DNA of 5,074 nt from Pseudomonadota bacterium (lineage in GTDB: Bacteria > Pseudomonadota > Gammaproteobacteria > Burkholderiales > SG8-39): the NCBI GenBank assembly GCA_021848555.1, contig JAJZUN010000274.1:1-5074 (forward strand). The letters are read 5' to 3'. Positions 5,073-5,074 of the stretch are shown here, in pieces. Numbering within the stretch: the stretch's first letter is position 1; every line of letters begins with the position of its first letter. Both the position numbers and the translations under genes were made by a program. The notes below the pieces were generated by a model. The model saw only the letters and a list, made by a program, of their open reading frames with translations, made no database searches and was not told where the DNA came from.

Positions 5073-5074
5073 AC

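Noticed and set aside
1..5074. CRISPR array, tRNA, rRNA, insertion sequence, or circular-element end overlap
   Set aside because: No regularly spaced repeats, no cloverleaf or rRNA-like segment, no transposase frame, and no shared sequence between the two ends were seen.

Overview
The window carries parts of two back-to-back operons built around a class II, ATP-independent benzoyl-CoA reductase, the tungsten enzyme that reduces the aromatic ring in anaerobes. DNA is GC-rich apart from a short AT-rich patch near 3071-3175. The Bam genes point to an anaerobic or facultatively anaerobic bacterium that degrades aromatic compounds. The GC content, the -24/-12 promoter and a G/C-rich intergenic palindrome would suit a proteobacterium (Beta- or Deltaproteobacteria). 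That placement is an inference, not a demonstration.

Minus strand, read right to left: bamB (2909-882) encodes the full-length tungsten catalytic subunit. bamC (889-350) overlaps it by 8 bp and encodes its three-cluster ferredoxin partner. A structured 139-bp spacer follows, then the first 62 codons of bamD (210-22), a heterodisulfide-reductase-like electron-transfer subunit. bamD meets an in-frame TAG and then TGA just before the window edge, although its reading frame still looks bamD-like up to base 1.

Centre: a 408-bp divergent intergenic region (2910-3317) holds a 16-bp near-palindrome overlapping possible sigma-70 promoters for both directions, an IHF-like site, small inverted repeats and a well-spaced sigma-54 type -24/-12 element just upstream of the plus-strand genes.

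Plus strand: an HD-domain phosphohydrolase with a C-terminal cysteine-rich, zinc-ribbon-like module (3318-4217) is followed after 9 bp by a second, divergent bamB paralogue (4227 onward). The window end cuts this paralogue off, immediately after an in-frame TAG.

How the parts work together: BamB and BamC form the catalytic core that dearomatises benzoyl-CoA to cyclohexa-1,5-diene-1-carbonyl-CoA, and BamD belongs to the Hdr-like module that delivers low-potential electrons. The second BamB-like protein keeps the cofactor-binding half but has a shorter, different active-site loop, so it may act on another substrate. Its partner HD/zinc-ribbon gene has no obvious known role in this pathway and is the least explained part of the window. 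Stops in conserved coding sequence close to both ends suggest that this is a whole contig with unreliable ends.
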